From JADLHS01 sp049840435 (GTDB taxonomy: Bacteria; Verrucomicrobiota; Verrucomicrobiia; Limisphaerales; JADLHS01), in contig JASGKY010000029.1 of the NCBI GenBank assembly GCA_049840435.1, forward strand, positions 1-64,000: a stretch of DNA of 64,000 nucleotides, read 5' to 3'. The translations under genes were made by a program, and so were the position numbers. Positions 30,879-41,653 of this stretch are shown piece by piece. Within the stretch, counting starts at the first letter, position 1; each line of letters starts with the position of its first letter. The notes beneath the pieces were generated by a model that was given only the letters and a program-made list of their open reading frames with translations, was not told the DNA's origin and did no database searches.

Positions 30879-33800
30879 ATGTGTTGTTTGTCTGGCTTGC
30901 GTTTTAGTGCCGCTCGGAAGCTCGGGGGCGGGCGGCTTCTGTGTCTGGTGGTGCTGTTCACTCCTCTTTTATCGTTCGCGCATGATGAACATGTAGATCG
31001 GGTCGCGCCGGTTTCCGCGGCGGAACTCGCCGCCACCAAAACTCCCGAAGGCTCCGAAGGCTCCGTGCCGCCATCTTTCAAAAGTGGCCTGGTGGAATCT
31101 TCCTTGTTCGCCGCGTTTGGTGCTTCGGCGCAACAACCGCAGGGCGCGCTTTCTGGCAAGATTGTGTTCATGAACAGCGGCCATGGCTGGACATTCGACC
31201 CCACCTACTGGCGGTTGCAACGCGGCGTTGGTAATGAGATGAATGAGGATTACGGTAATCTCGATCAGCTCAATTTCTTCGCGCAATACTGTTTCAATGC
31301 CGGGGCCACGGTTGTTTCCATGCGGCCGCTCGGACATCAAACCAATGAAGTGATTCTCGACAATGACGATGCGGAAGTCGTATTCGCTGGCAGTTGGACG
31401 GACAGCTCGCAGACAACGTATTGGGGCAGTCCCGGTGATGTACCCTATCGATATGCCACGTTAAGTGCTTCGGAAACGGCTACGGCCACTTACACGCCGA
31501 CGATTCCGCTGGCGGGATTTTACCCGGTTTATACGTGGGTGCTCTCCGGTTCGGATCGCGGGGATCAACTGTATCGCATCCGGCATACCGGTGGTGAATC
31601 GCTTGTACGCATCCCGCATCACATGGTGGGCAACGGCTGGATTTACTTGGGCGAATATTACTTCAATGCCGGGGCCAATGCCGCCAGCGGTTCCGTTGTC
31701 GTCAGCAATTTGCGCGGCTCGGCTACGGGGACCTACACCATTGCGGACGCCATCCGCTTCGGCAATGGCCTGGGTTCAGTGGATCGTGGGGGCGGAATCT
31801 CGGGTTATCCTCGCGAAGATGAGAGCATGCGCTATTGGGTGCAAGCCAACCTCGCGCAGGGACAATCTACCTCGCTTTATGAAAGCAGCGGGGACGACGA
31901 GAGTGATAGCTGGTCTTCGCCGCCCAAAATGTCTGCGCACATGAATCGAGAAGCCGCTGGCGACATCTATGACCGCATTCATATTAGCTTTCACTCGAAC
32001 GCCGGCAGCGGCACGGCCCGTGGGACTGTGGGGTTGATCACCAGCGATCCGACCCCGAATCAGGCCGAACTCGCGGACCTTGCCGGAGGTGAAGTGAATG
32101 ATGACTTGGTGGCCCTTGGCGCGCCGCCATTGGAATACGCTTGGTATAACCGGCCGGGGCATACCTACACCGGCGGCTACTCAGAGATTGATGGCAGTCT
32201 GTTCAACTACGAGATGGCGGCGACCATCATCGAGGTCGCCTATCATGATAACGCGACAGATGCGGCCTTAATGCGTGATGCCAAGTGTCGCGCCGCGATC
32301 GGCCGCGCAGCCATGCATGCAGTCGTCAAGTTCATGAACCAGTTCGACACGAATCATGTGGTGCCCTTGGCTTTTCTGCCGGAGCGCCGACGAATCTTCG
32401 CGCCAGCGCTGGAACCAACGGTCTAGTCAACTTTGCCTGGACGGTGCCGGTCAGCAGTGGCGGCAGTCTGAGCCCGACGAACTACGTGCTCTACCGTTCC
32501 ACGAACGGCTTCGGGTTCGGCAATCCGGTTTCGGTCGGCAACGTCACGAGTTACACTGTTTCCAATCTCACAGCAGGGGTGGATTATTATTTCCGTGTCA
32601 CCGCAGCGAATGCCGGGGGCGAATCTATGCCGTCAGAAACCGTTGGTTGCCGCATGGCCACGAGCAACAACGCGCCGCGGGTGCTGGTGGTGAATGCCTT
32701 TGATCGGTTGGATCGCTCCGCCAATCTGCGGCACAACGTGAGCGCGCAGAACTGGACCAAGCCCGGCAACACCGGGACCATTGAGCGGGTGATGCCACGA
32801 TGGAACAATGCGTTTGATTACACGGTCGCCCACGGCAAAGCCATTGCGGCGGCCGGTTGGGCGTTTGATTCGTGTCAAAACGAAGCCGTGGCCAATAATC
32901 TAGTTGTGCTCGGCAACTACGCCATCGTCATCTGGGCCGCAGGTAACGAAGGCGTGGCGGATGAAACTTTTACTGCCACGGAGCAAACCCGGCTCGCTAG
33001 TTATCTCGCGACCGGCGGCGCACTGTTCGCTTCCGGCGCGGAGATCGCCTACGACTTGGGCCGGGCCTCCGGTCCGACCACAGCGGATCGCAACTTTCTG
33101 CAAAACCAGCTTCACGCCAGTTTTGTCGCGGACAGTTCCGCCAGCTACACCGTGACCACTGCGCCCGCCGGGATTTTTGCCGGTCGTGCCAGCGCCACGT
33201 TCGACAATGGCAACAACGGCATCTATTGGGTGAAAGCCCCCGACGCCATCGCTCCGGTGGGCAGCGCTGCGACGGCGTTGAGTTATTCCGGCGGCACCGG
33301 CGGCGCGGCGGCGATCCAATATGATGGCGCGGTGGGGAATGGTCGCGTGGTGCTGTTTGGTTTCCCGTTTGAAACCATCACCAGTGCCGCCCGCCGTAAC
33401 GAATACATGTTGGACATCCTCAACTTTTTGAAAGAGCCGGTGTCCACCAACGTCCCGCCCTCCATCGTCGTCCTGCCGCCGAGCGGTTACGTGGTCATCG
33501 GCTCGAATGCGACGTTGAGCGTCGTTGCCGGCGGCTCGCCGACCTTGACTTATCAATGGCGCTTCAATGGAACGAATATCGCCGGGGCGACGAGCGCTAG
33601 TTACACGCGCGTCAATGCCCAGCCGGCGCATTCGGGTTATTACGACGTCGTGGTTTCCAACGCCTGGGGCGCGGCGGAGAGTGATCCGGTGTTGTTGGAA
33701 GTCATGCTGCCCCCGCTGCAGACGTTGTTCAGCGATAACTTCGATGTGAACACGGCGGCGAACTGGGTGACCAATCGCAGTTCCACCGACACGCGCGTGA

Positions 33801-35038
33801 CGTTCAATTACAACTACGCGGCGGATGGAATTCCTTCGGCCCCCAACTCCGCCGGCGGGACGACGCGTGGTGTGAAGTTCGAGGCAAATCTGGTCAATGG
33901 TGCGGTCGCGGCGCTGAACATCTCGCCGGTCGGTCAGAGTTTCACGGGCAATTACCGGCTGCGCTTCGATATGTGGATCAATGCGAACGGGCCGTTCCCT
34001 GGCGGCGGCACGGGTTCGACCGAGCATTTTACCGCTGGCATCGGCACGACGGGTAATCAATTGCACTGGACCGGCGCGGGCGGCGGCGCGAGCGGGCATT
34101 GGTTCGTGGTGGATGGTGAGGGCGGCAGTGGCGACACGACTACGGCTAGCCTGCCGGACTACGGCGCGGCGAGCGGCACAACAGTTTTTGGCGCGACCTC
34201 GGGCGTGTATGCCGCCGGCGCGGGCAGTGATTCGCGCGGCAATGGCAACGCCTATTATACTGCGCAGTTTCCGGCGGTTAGTGCGCCGGCGTTGCAGCAG
34301 GCAAATTACGCGCAACAGACTGGCGCGATTGCGGCGGGCTCGGTGGGTTTTGCTTGGCGTGATGTCAGCATTGCCAGGACTGGCAATATGGTGGAGTGGT
34401 TCATTGATGGCCTGAAGGTCGCCACGATTTCCAACGCGACTTTCACCGCGAACAACATCTTCCTCGGCTACTGGGACGCTTACGCTTCGATCTCGGATAA
34501 TGCAGCGCTCAGCTTTGGTCTGGCGGACAATGTGCGCGTCGAGCGTTTTGTCACCAATGTGCCGCCTTACCTCACGGCGCAACCGGAGTCGGTCAATGCC
34601 CTGACGGGTGACAATCCTCAATTCACCGTCAGCGCGGGCGGAACGGCAACCCTCGCCTATCAATGGCGACTGAACGGAACGAACATCGCTGGCGCGACGG
34701 GCAGCAGTTACACGCGACTGAATGCGCAGGCCGTTCACGCGGGAAATTATTCCGTGGTGATAACGAACAGCAGTGGCTCGGTCACGAGTGTGGTGGCGAC
34801 GCTGGTGCTGGCGCCCAGTGTGCCGTTGCAGTTCACCTCAATCGTGGCGCTGCCGGATAGCAAGATCAGCGTGGGAATGACGGGTGCTCCCGGCTTCGAT
34901 GTGCAGCTTCAAGCTTCGACGAATCTCACCGATTGGTCGGTGCTGACGAATCTGGCGAACCCGACGGGTGCTTTGGCTTTCACCAATGCACCGTCCGCCA
35001 GCGTGCCGTATCAATTCTTCCGCGCCCTGTATCCATGA
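30879..35038 (+). CDS. Giant exported N-acetylmuramoyl-L-alanine amidase with golvesin-like insert and Ig/FN3 modules
   Basis: About 1386 residues after correcting one shift near 32385. A hydrophobic export signal is followed by the first amidase_3 block (IVFMNSGHGWTFD, zinc His, about residue 100; NEDYGNL, candidate Glu). A golvesin-C-like beta domain (about residues 160-300; TYWGSPGDVPYRYATLSASE to TYTIADAIRFGNG) is inserted before the second half of the amidase (ISFHSNAG and TIIEVAYHDNATDAALM). Then come an FN3 domain, a domain with YAIVIWAAGNEGVADETF, an Ig-like domain (LTYQWRFNGTNIAGATS), a lectin-like beta domain, a second Ig-like domain and a C-terminal beta domain. It would cleave peptide stems from peptidoglycan outside the cytoplasm. 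The long tail probably binds cell surfaces. Confidence 0.8.
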
Positions 35039-35045
35039 AGGTGGC

Positions 35046-35086
35046 GTTCGTCGCGCTGCGACGAACCCGCCCCGCGTCGGGGCGGA
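35046..35086 (+). terminator. Paired hairpins after the amidase gene
   Basis: A perfect 9-bp stem GTTCGTCGC-GCT-GCGACGAAC (35046-35066) is followed directly by CCGCCCC-GCGTC-GGGGCGG. They start 8 bp after the stop. There is no T tract, so this may be a repeat or RNA-stabilising structure rather than an intrinsic terminator. Confidence 0.4.
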
Positions 35087-35114
35087 ATACTCCAGAACCC
35101 AGCTCATAAAACCC

Positions 35115-35215
35115 GTTGCCCTTGTAGTGGCGGTCTGCGACCGCCGATTTCCCCACATTTCCCAGTCCCGCCGGCGCTCACAGAGCGCACTACTTTGATG
35201 AGGCTGGTTCTAGGT
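35115..35215 (-). repeat. Interspersed repeat element, right copy (inverted)
   Basis: Reverse-complement counterpart of 30568-30668, sharing the CTAGAACC, CTCATC, CTCTGTGAGCGCC and GGAAATCGGCGGTCGCAGACCGCCACTACAA blocks. Together the copies bracket the amidase gene. Confidence 0.65.
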
Positions 35216-36473
35216 GGTGAGTGGTGACCCTACCGGCAGATCCTCTGGCAGCGGCACAAACTCACGGAATTTTTTCCAGAGCGGCTCGAAGTCCTTGTTC
35301 ACGTCGCCGCTGAGGCAATCGGTGATTTCGCCCGCCGCCTCCGGATACTTGTCCATGACCTTCTTGAAGGAGAACTGCGGATGGTAGAAGGCATACACCA
35401 GTTTGCGCATGTTCTCGACGCCTTCGCGTATGTGGCGGCCGTACCCGGCGAATCTTTCCGGTGAAAAATCTTTTGCCGCAATCGCCTTGTGAACCTCTTC
35501 GCCTGCCATCGTGCCGCTCTTGAGCGCCAGCATCAGGCCGCTGCTGAACACGGGATCGAGAAATGCAAAGGCGTCGCCCACCAGCAATAAACCCGCGCTG
35601 CCGCAATGCTTCGCGTGTTGCGTGTATTCGTTGATGAGAAAATATTTCCCGACCTGCTCGCCGATGGAGAGGTGCTCCTTGATCCACGCGTTCTGTTCGA
35701 TTTCGCGTTTGAAGATCTGCTCGGGTTCTTTCACGCCGTCGCGCGTCAGGTATTTGCCTTCCGCGACGACGCCGACGCTGACCATGTCGTTGTGCTGGGG
35801 AATGTGCCAGAACCAACCTTTCTCTGGCACGTAGGCTACGGTGGTCGCGCCTTCGTCAATGCCCGGCTCGCGCTTCGAGCCTTTGTAATAAGTCCACACC
35901 GCAACCTTGTTCAGATACGGATCGCCGGTGCGCCAGCCATTCCGCGTGGTGGTGAACGCTTCCTTGCCCGAGCAGTCCAGAGTGATCGGCGCGCGGAACT
36001 CGACCGTTTCGCCAGATTTCTTCTGGGCGCGAACCCCGACCACCTTGTCGTTCTCGCGCAACAATTCCTTCACGGTGATTTCTTCCATGACCTGCGCGCC
36101 TTTTTCCCGCGCATTGTCGAGGAGCATTTGATCGAACTCGGAGCGCAGCACCTGCCACGTTTGTGCGACGGAATCCCGGTCGTAGCGCGAGAAGAAATAG
36201 AATGGTTCGCTGGCCTTGCCGTTCCGCGAGATGAATACCACGCTGTACCTTCTTCACGAACGCCGAAGCCTTCATCTTCGGAATCATGCCGAGGCGCAGC
36301 AATGGTTGATACGTAAAAGGGATCAGCGACTCGCCGATGTGGTAGCGGGGAAACTTTTCGCGTTCGAGCACTAGCACGCGATGCCCGTACTCGGCGAGAA
36401 TCGTTGCGGCAGCCGAACCGGATGGCCCGCCGCCGATGACGATGGCGTCATAATTGTTTTCGGTCTTCGACAT
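35210..36473 (-). CDS. Flavin-dependent halogenase-like oxidoreductase (Trp_halogenase superfamily), frameshifted
   Basis: FAD-binding GGGPSGSAAATILAEYG at about residues 13-29 and FPRYHIGESL typical of the halogenase/geranylgeranyl-reductase group. Two motifs linked to flavin halogenases are present: WFWHIP (WxWxIP, near residue 220) and FLDPVFSSG (FxxPxxSxG). Non-halogenating relatives also carry similar motifs, so halogenation is a possibility, not a conclusion. The frame breaks near 36245: removing one G restores KYSVVFISRNGKASEPFYFF. It is soluble and about 420 residues long. It follows the FtsK-like gene by 70 bp in the same direction and could be the last gene of that operon. Confidence 0.7.
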
Positions 36474-36542
36474 AAAATGATTCAAATTGCGTCGCTAATG
36501 GTTAGCGCAATCTTCTCTGGACGCAAATGGCCGGGGAAAGAT

Positions 36543-39500
36543 TCACGCGTGCAGCCGGGCTAACGCTTGTTTCGCCGCGTCCATCCATGCCGTGTCCGGC
36601 AAGGCATACGGGCGGAACGTCTCTGTCCAGCCTTCTTGCCCGTTGAAGAGGATGGCGCGATGTAGCCCAAGGTCGTTGGCGAGCGGCGACTCGATCAAGC
36701 TCGCCGAGTCGTTGGCGCTCATCTGAAACACGACGCGCATCTCGAATTCGCTCACCGCCTTGCGGCTCAGGAAGCGCATCACGTTGTTGTAGCTGTCGCA
36801 GGTGGCGATGACATGGAAGCCCAATCCAGCGCCTTCGGTGATGAGTTTGTTGAATTGTAGGCCGGGATGCGCTGCAGAGCTGGCGTCGAGGGAGAAGCTC
36901 ATCTCCTCATCGAACTTGAGCCTCTTGTTGCGTTGCAGGCCGTGGACCAGTAGGAAGGTTTCCGGACCGCCCGCGCCCGATTGATCGGCGCGCGACTGCT
37001 GTTCGGCCGCGAGCGTGTTCATGACCTCATCCACGTCGCTGGCGCGGATGATCTTGGTTTCATGCGGAATGAGGGCGACAGCTTGTTCGAGGAATTTCGC
37101 CTCGGCGGAATCCGGCGCATTGCAGTCGAACACTAGAAAGCGCGCGTTTGCTTTTGGCATTTGTGCGGCCAGCGCGATGAGTCCCAACCCTAACATGCCC
37201 AGTGCCGCTTCGTCACGCTGTCCAACGATGAGCAGGTGATTGCCGCTTTGACGGCGGAACAAGGCTTCGGTTGGGCCTTTAATTGAGTTCGGTGCGCCGA
37301 GCCAGACCCGGGGCGCGCTGGTGGTTTGCAGGGCATCTGCCGTGAGCAGCGAGCGGAGCAGGGGATTGTCACTGACGTTCGCGGGGGCGTTGCCTTCGAA
37401 AATGATGGGCTCGGCCGAGACCTGCCTACGCGCTGCGATTACTTCGGCTTTGTCTAGCCACTCGTCCCGCACTTGATCGGGCAGCCAGACGACCTGGAAT
37501 GGGCTGTTGCCTTGGATCGCACCGCCTTCGTCGTTGTAGATGGCTTCGCCGGGGCGGGACAACAAGCGCGGTGCGGGATTGTCCTCATTCATGATGAGGT
37601 AGGCGTCGGCTTCGTTGCATTGGAGCGCGATGCGCACGACCATCTGTCCGATCGTGGCGCGGGCCAGCGTGTAAGCGCCACCAAGTGTTTGCGAGCCGAG
37701 CAACACATGGATGCCAAACGCGCGACCTTGTCGCACGATGCGATCCAGGAGCAGCGCCGCGCCCTGCGAGACGCGGTCGTCCTCGACGAACAATTCCTGG
37801 AACTCGTCGATCAACAGCAACACGCGGGGCATGGGTTCGGTGCCGCCCGCGGCTTTGTAGCCGGGAATGTTTTGCGCGCCCAGTTTGCGGAACAGATCGC
37901 CCCGGCGCTTGAGTTCGTCGTCCACGCGTTGCAGCACGCTGAGGCCGAACTCGCGGTCGCTCTCAATGGCAATGACACGCGCGTGCGGTAGCTTGTGCGT
38001 GGCGTAGGTTTTGAACTCGACGCCCTTCTTGAAGTCCACCAGATAAAACTCCACCTGCTCGGGGCTGCACCACAGCGCGAGATTGGTGATGATGACGTGG
38101 AACAGCGTGGATTTGCCCGAGCCCGTTTTGCCCGCGACCAACCCATGCTGCCGCGTGCCCTGGCCAAGCGCGAGGTATTGCAGTTTGGTCGCGCCGGTGC
38201 GGCCGACGGGGACACGTAGCTCATTGGTCGTGTCTAAGCTCCACAGCTCCTTGTCTTCCGGTGCAACTTCTTCGAACGGCATTTCGACACGATACGAATC
38301 CGTGCTCGCCTTGCCGATTTGCTGGAGCAGTTGCGTGAGCCGTTCCGCACTGGGCGGTGCTTCGAGCGATAGTTTGGTGCCATCCCAATTGGCGTTTGCT
38401 AGCGCAAAGCCTTCCCCTTTGGGCACGATGCAAATGGAGTTTTTGCGCAGTTCTTCGGGCACAAACTCGGTCGGCGCGGTCTTGCGTTGATCCCAGTGGA
38501 TGAGCAGATGCACGCCGCAACGCGGTCCGCTGGCAGCGATGCTTTGCAGGCGCTTTACGGCGACCTCGGTGAAGTTCGTTGGGAAATCCGCAATGACGAG
38601 GAAATGATACTTCTCTGCGAGTCGCCCCGCCTGTTGATTGTATTCGGCGAGCGTCTCGTATTCGTTGCGCAGATACATCTGCGTGACCTTCTCGATGTGT
38701 TCGTTCAGGTCGGCGAGGCGCTGCTCAATCTGCGCGGGCTGCGTCCAGATGCGGCTGTTGATGACGCGCTCCTCAAAATCTGCGAGGTGCATGATGCCAG
38801 CGAAATTCTGCCCGAGACCGACCGGGTCAAAGATTGTAAACGCCAGCCGACCGGGCGGGGCACTCGTCAACAGCCGGGTGATCACGTTGTTCAATGCGCC
38901 GATGACCTGCTCATGGCCGGAACTCTTGGTTTCAAACAAGACCGACGCCTGCTGCGGAACAGCGAGGAGCAGTGGCACATCGAGTGGGCCGGTGTCGGGT
39001 AGGCTGGGTTGTTTCCCGGTCAATGAAACTTCACAGAACTGTTCGACCTCAACCGTGAGCGAGCCGAATGGGGCGGCGGCGAGAAATTGTTCGGGCAGTT
39101 GGAGGGTGACCCACGCAGCATCGGTCCAGGTCGGGAAATGCCTCTGGGCTTCGGTGGCGGCCTGTCGCAACGCCGCAAGCGTGGGCAGTACAATATTCTG
39201 CCACTCCGTTTGGATGGCGGTCTGGGCTTCGGCGTGGGTGGCGTTGATGCGGTCAAGGTTCTCGGTGAAGTCTGTTTCCAGCTTCTTGACCGTGGCATTG
39301 GTGTGTGCGTCGTGTTGCTGGATGCGCTCCAACTGGACGGTCTTGATCTGATTGACCTGACCCTGTTGCCGGTCGTCATTCACCAGATTGAGCTGGCGGG
39401 CTTGTTCGGCCAGGCGTTGCTCCCACTCTTCCCGCAGGCCACGGGCTTGCTGACGCAATTGTTTCCACGTCTCGTTCAACGCTTGGGTCGTGGCGGCATA

Positions 39501-40473
39501 GGTGGACCGGATGCGATTCGTCTCCGCTTCAAAATGCGCAGTTTCCTTCTGTCCGCAAACCTCAGCGAGCTTGCGCGCGGCGGCGAGCGCAGTGGCTGCG
39601 GCTTGGGCGGGCGCGGCCACGAGCTTGCGCGTCACGAAATGGAGGCCGAAGGTCGCAACCAGTGCACCGCCGATGATTGCCCAAACATTCGTCGGCACGG
39701 CGGCAAAATCGAAGTGGCGCAGTTCCGGCACGAATGCAAACGGAACGAGCAGCGCCAGCAGCACGCACAACCACAGCCGGAAGACACGAAACAGTACGGG
39801 CAGGACGAGCGCATTGCAGCGGGACAGTTCACGGTCGGTCAGGTCACGTTGGATGCGGAGTTGGTCGAGCAGGGCATTCTCGTTGCCGCTGGTGTTCAGG
39901 GATGTGGGCGTCGTCGCGGTGGTGAACAGTTTTGCCAGCGAGCGAAACCCGCCTAGCGTGGCGCGGCCCCGGAGCGCCAGGCGATCCAGCGCGCTGACTT
40001 CATTCGCAAGTTCAGCCACGAAGTTTTCGTGCCGCGCTTTGTTTTGCTGCAGCTCGGTGTCGCGGACCGCGTTCCGCCTCGAGCAGTCCGTCCTGGTTCG
40101 TGAGGGTGTGTTTGCTTTCCTCGTTGTCGATTTCTTGACCACGTTGGCGGCGGGCATTCGCTAATGCTTTTGCAATGCGCTGGCGGCGGGATGCGCCGCG
40201 AGCCTCGGCGGTGGCCTGCTGCTTGGCGGCCGATTCGTTGCCGGTGGTGGATTCAGCGGTCGAGCGGGCGCGTTCGGCGGTGATGGCTTGGGTGTGTTGG
40301 GCGCGCAGGCGATTGGTGCGGAGCGCGGTTTCACGTTCCAATTCGTCGCGTCGCTTTACCGAGTCCCGCACCGTGCGCCGGAGGCGGTCAAGCAGGGCGA
40401 TGGTTTCCGAGACGCTGCGCGGGCTATTCACAGTCTTGGCGGAGTTTGGCAAGGATGCGTTCAAGGGATTCAA
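36543..40473 (-). CDS. FtsK/SpoIIIE-type ATPase of a type VII secretion-like locus
   Basis: About 1310 residues with one frame change near 40070. Order: a charged N-terminal coiled coil (residues 1-200), two membrane helices (about 221-245 and 261-280; FRLWLCVLLALLVPFAF and VWAIIGGALVATFGLHFV), and a second coiled coil (290-430). A degenerate ATPase-like module (from about 495), a canonical FtsK module with Walker A GKTGSGKST (about 780) and Walker B VLLLIDEF (about 883), and a third degenerate module (from about 1079, LLIVGQRDEAAL) follow. Three modules in one chain resemble EccC/EssC rather than chromosome-segregating FtsK. A WXG100 protein is encoded in the same operon. I infer protein export at the inner membrane. 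Confidence 0.8.
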
Positions 40474-40630
40474 TGGTGATGACGGCCTGATTGACGGCAG
40501 GGATCAGTTCGCTCATGAAACGATGTTCGAACTCCAGACTCTTGGCATCTGCCCAGTAATGTTTGGTCTGGTCCCACTCGACCTTTAATTCGTTGGTCAA
40601 TCCGACCAGCCGGTTTTGCGCGGCGCTCAT
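40424..40630 (-). CDS. Small helical protein of the WXG100/FtsK operon (68 aa)
   Basis: MSAAQNRLVGLTNELKVEWD..., an all-helical small protein with Trp residues (VEWDQTKHYWADAKSLEFEH) and a hydrophobic second half (ELIPAVNQAVITIESLERIL). The size and helix-turn-helix shape recall WXG100-type partners, but the exact W-x-G turn is not evident. It overlaps the preceding gene by ATGA (40627-40630) and the ATPase gene by 50 bp (40424-40473), so translation is probably coupled. A substrate or chaperone role is inferred only from position. Confidence 0.6.
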   Translation of the reverse strand: MSAAQNRLVGLTNELKVEWDQTKHYWADAKSLEFEHRFMSELIPAVNQAVITIESLERILAKLRQDCE

Positions 40631-41170
40631 GATGGTTTTCCGTCCGGGTTGATGGGTTCGGTGAATGGCGCGGCGGAGGCGGCTGTGTTACCGCCCGGCA
40701 TTAATTCCGCATAGGCGGCGATGCTCTTGATGGCTTCGTTCAGAAAGCTGATGGCTTTGCTGAGATCGTGTTCCAGGAAGTGGCGTAGCTTCTCCACCTG
40801 GCGGGCGGGCATTTCGATGCGCGTGTCGGTACTGCCGCTGCCATTGCTTGATGGTCTTGGTCTTGTCTTCGGCGGCGCGGATGGAGCGGCGCAACTTTTG
40901 CACGGCGACCTGCTGATTGATGGAGGCGTCGCGGAGTCCAGAGAGTTGGGCGCTGAATAATTCCTGTTGGGCTTGTTCCAGCTCGCGACTGAGGCGGCGG
41001 ATCTGGTTTTGCCAGTAGGTCGGTCGGTCGGTTTCCAGCCAGAGCCGGGTGCGGGTGACTTCGTCACTCACTTCATCAAGCACGCGGCTGGCCTTCTCGC
41101 GGTAAACGATAAGTCGGGCGCGGAAGCTTTCGAGGGCTTCGAGCGAAGTGATTTTAGCACGCTCGGGCAT
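40627..41170 (-). CDS. Coiled-coil protein of the WXG100/FtsK operon (frameshifted)
   Basis: Starts MPERAKITSLEALESFRARL and is almost wholly helical and charged, with long heptad-like stretches (SRELEQAQQELFSAQLSGLR). Near 40835 the frame changes. The continuing helix (RIEMPARQVEKLRHFLEHDL, then SKAISFLNEAIKSIAAYAEL) lies in the next frame and ends at 40627, giving about 180 residues. There is no signal peptide. It sits 7 bp after the WXG100 gene and overlaps the next gene. It recalls helical structural or substrate proteins beside T7SS ATPases, but I recognise no named family. Confidence 0.6.
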
Positions 41171-41177
41171 CGGTAAC

Positions 41178-41450
41178 TCAATGTTGGTTCAGATATTCCT
41201 CGATGCGCTGGGCCTTGCGCAGCAGGAACGGAGTATGGACGTTGGAACTCTCGATGAACTTCTTCAGCACCTTCATCGTGTCCTTGAATTCCTCCGAAAA
41301 CTTGGCGTGTTCCTGGTCCTGCCACGTGTCGCTGAGGGCGGAGAAGCGCGCCTGCAAGAGCGACATGCGATTCTGGGTGTCAATATTGAAGCGTTTCAGT
41401 TCTTCCGCGAAGCGCCGGACTTCGCCTGGGTCCATGATGGCCTGTGGCAT
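41178..41450 (-). CDS. WXG100-family (EsxA/B-like) protein (90 aa)
   Basis: A 90-residue all-helical protein: MPQAIMDPGEVRRFAEELKR, a helix, the central turn LSDTWQDQEHAKF (Trp-centred as in WXG, with Gly replaced), then a second helix with FSEEFKDTMKVLKKF. Length, helix-turn-helix layout and central Trp fit the WXG100 superfamily of small secreted proteins and chaperones of type VII systems. It is the first gene of an operon encoding a coiled-coil protein, a small helical protein and a three-module FtsK-type ATPase, which strongly supports the call. It would be exported or act as an adaptor. Confidence 0.78.
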   Translation of the reverse strand: MPQAIMDPGEVRRFAEELKRFNIDTQNRMSLLQARFSALSDTWQDQEHAKFSEEFKDTMKVLKKFIESSNVHTPFLLRKAQRIEEYLNQH

Positions 41451-41653
41451 GGTATTGCTCCTGTTGATTTGTTTCCTGCCCAGAACTTAACAGAGCCTCG
41501 CGCGAGCTTCCAATGGGAATTCCGGCGGCGGGCATGATTTCCCAGGCTTCTGAGCCCAACATGCCACGCCCACGTTAACCGAAGATTAAGACGAAGGGAG
41601 TCCGGGGTTATAGCCGGACGCCGAGCGAGCGGGGTAACCCTACCGCACCTAGT

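Noticed and set aside
32900..34738. Minus-strand open frame of 612 residues inside the amidase gene
   Set aside because: Arg/Ala-rich shadow of a GC-rich gene; the plus strand encodes recognisable domains.
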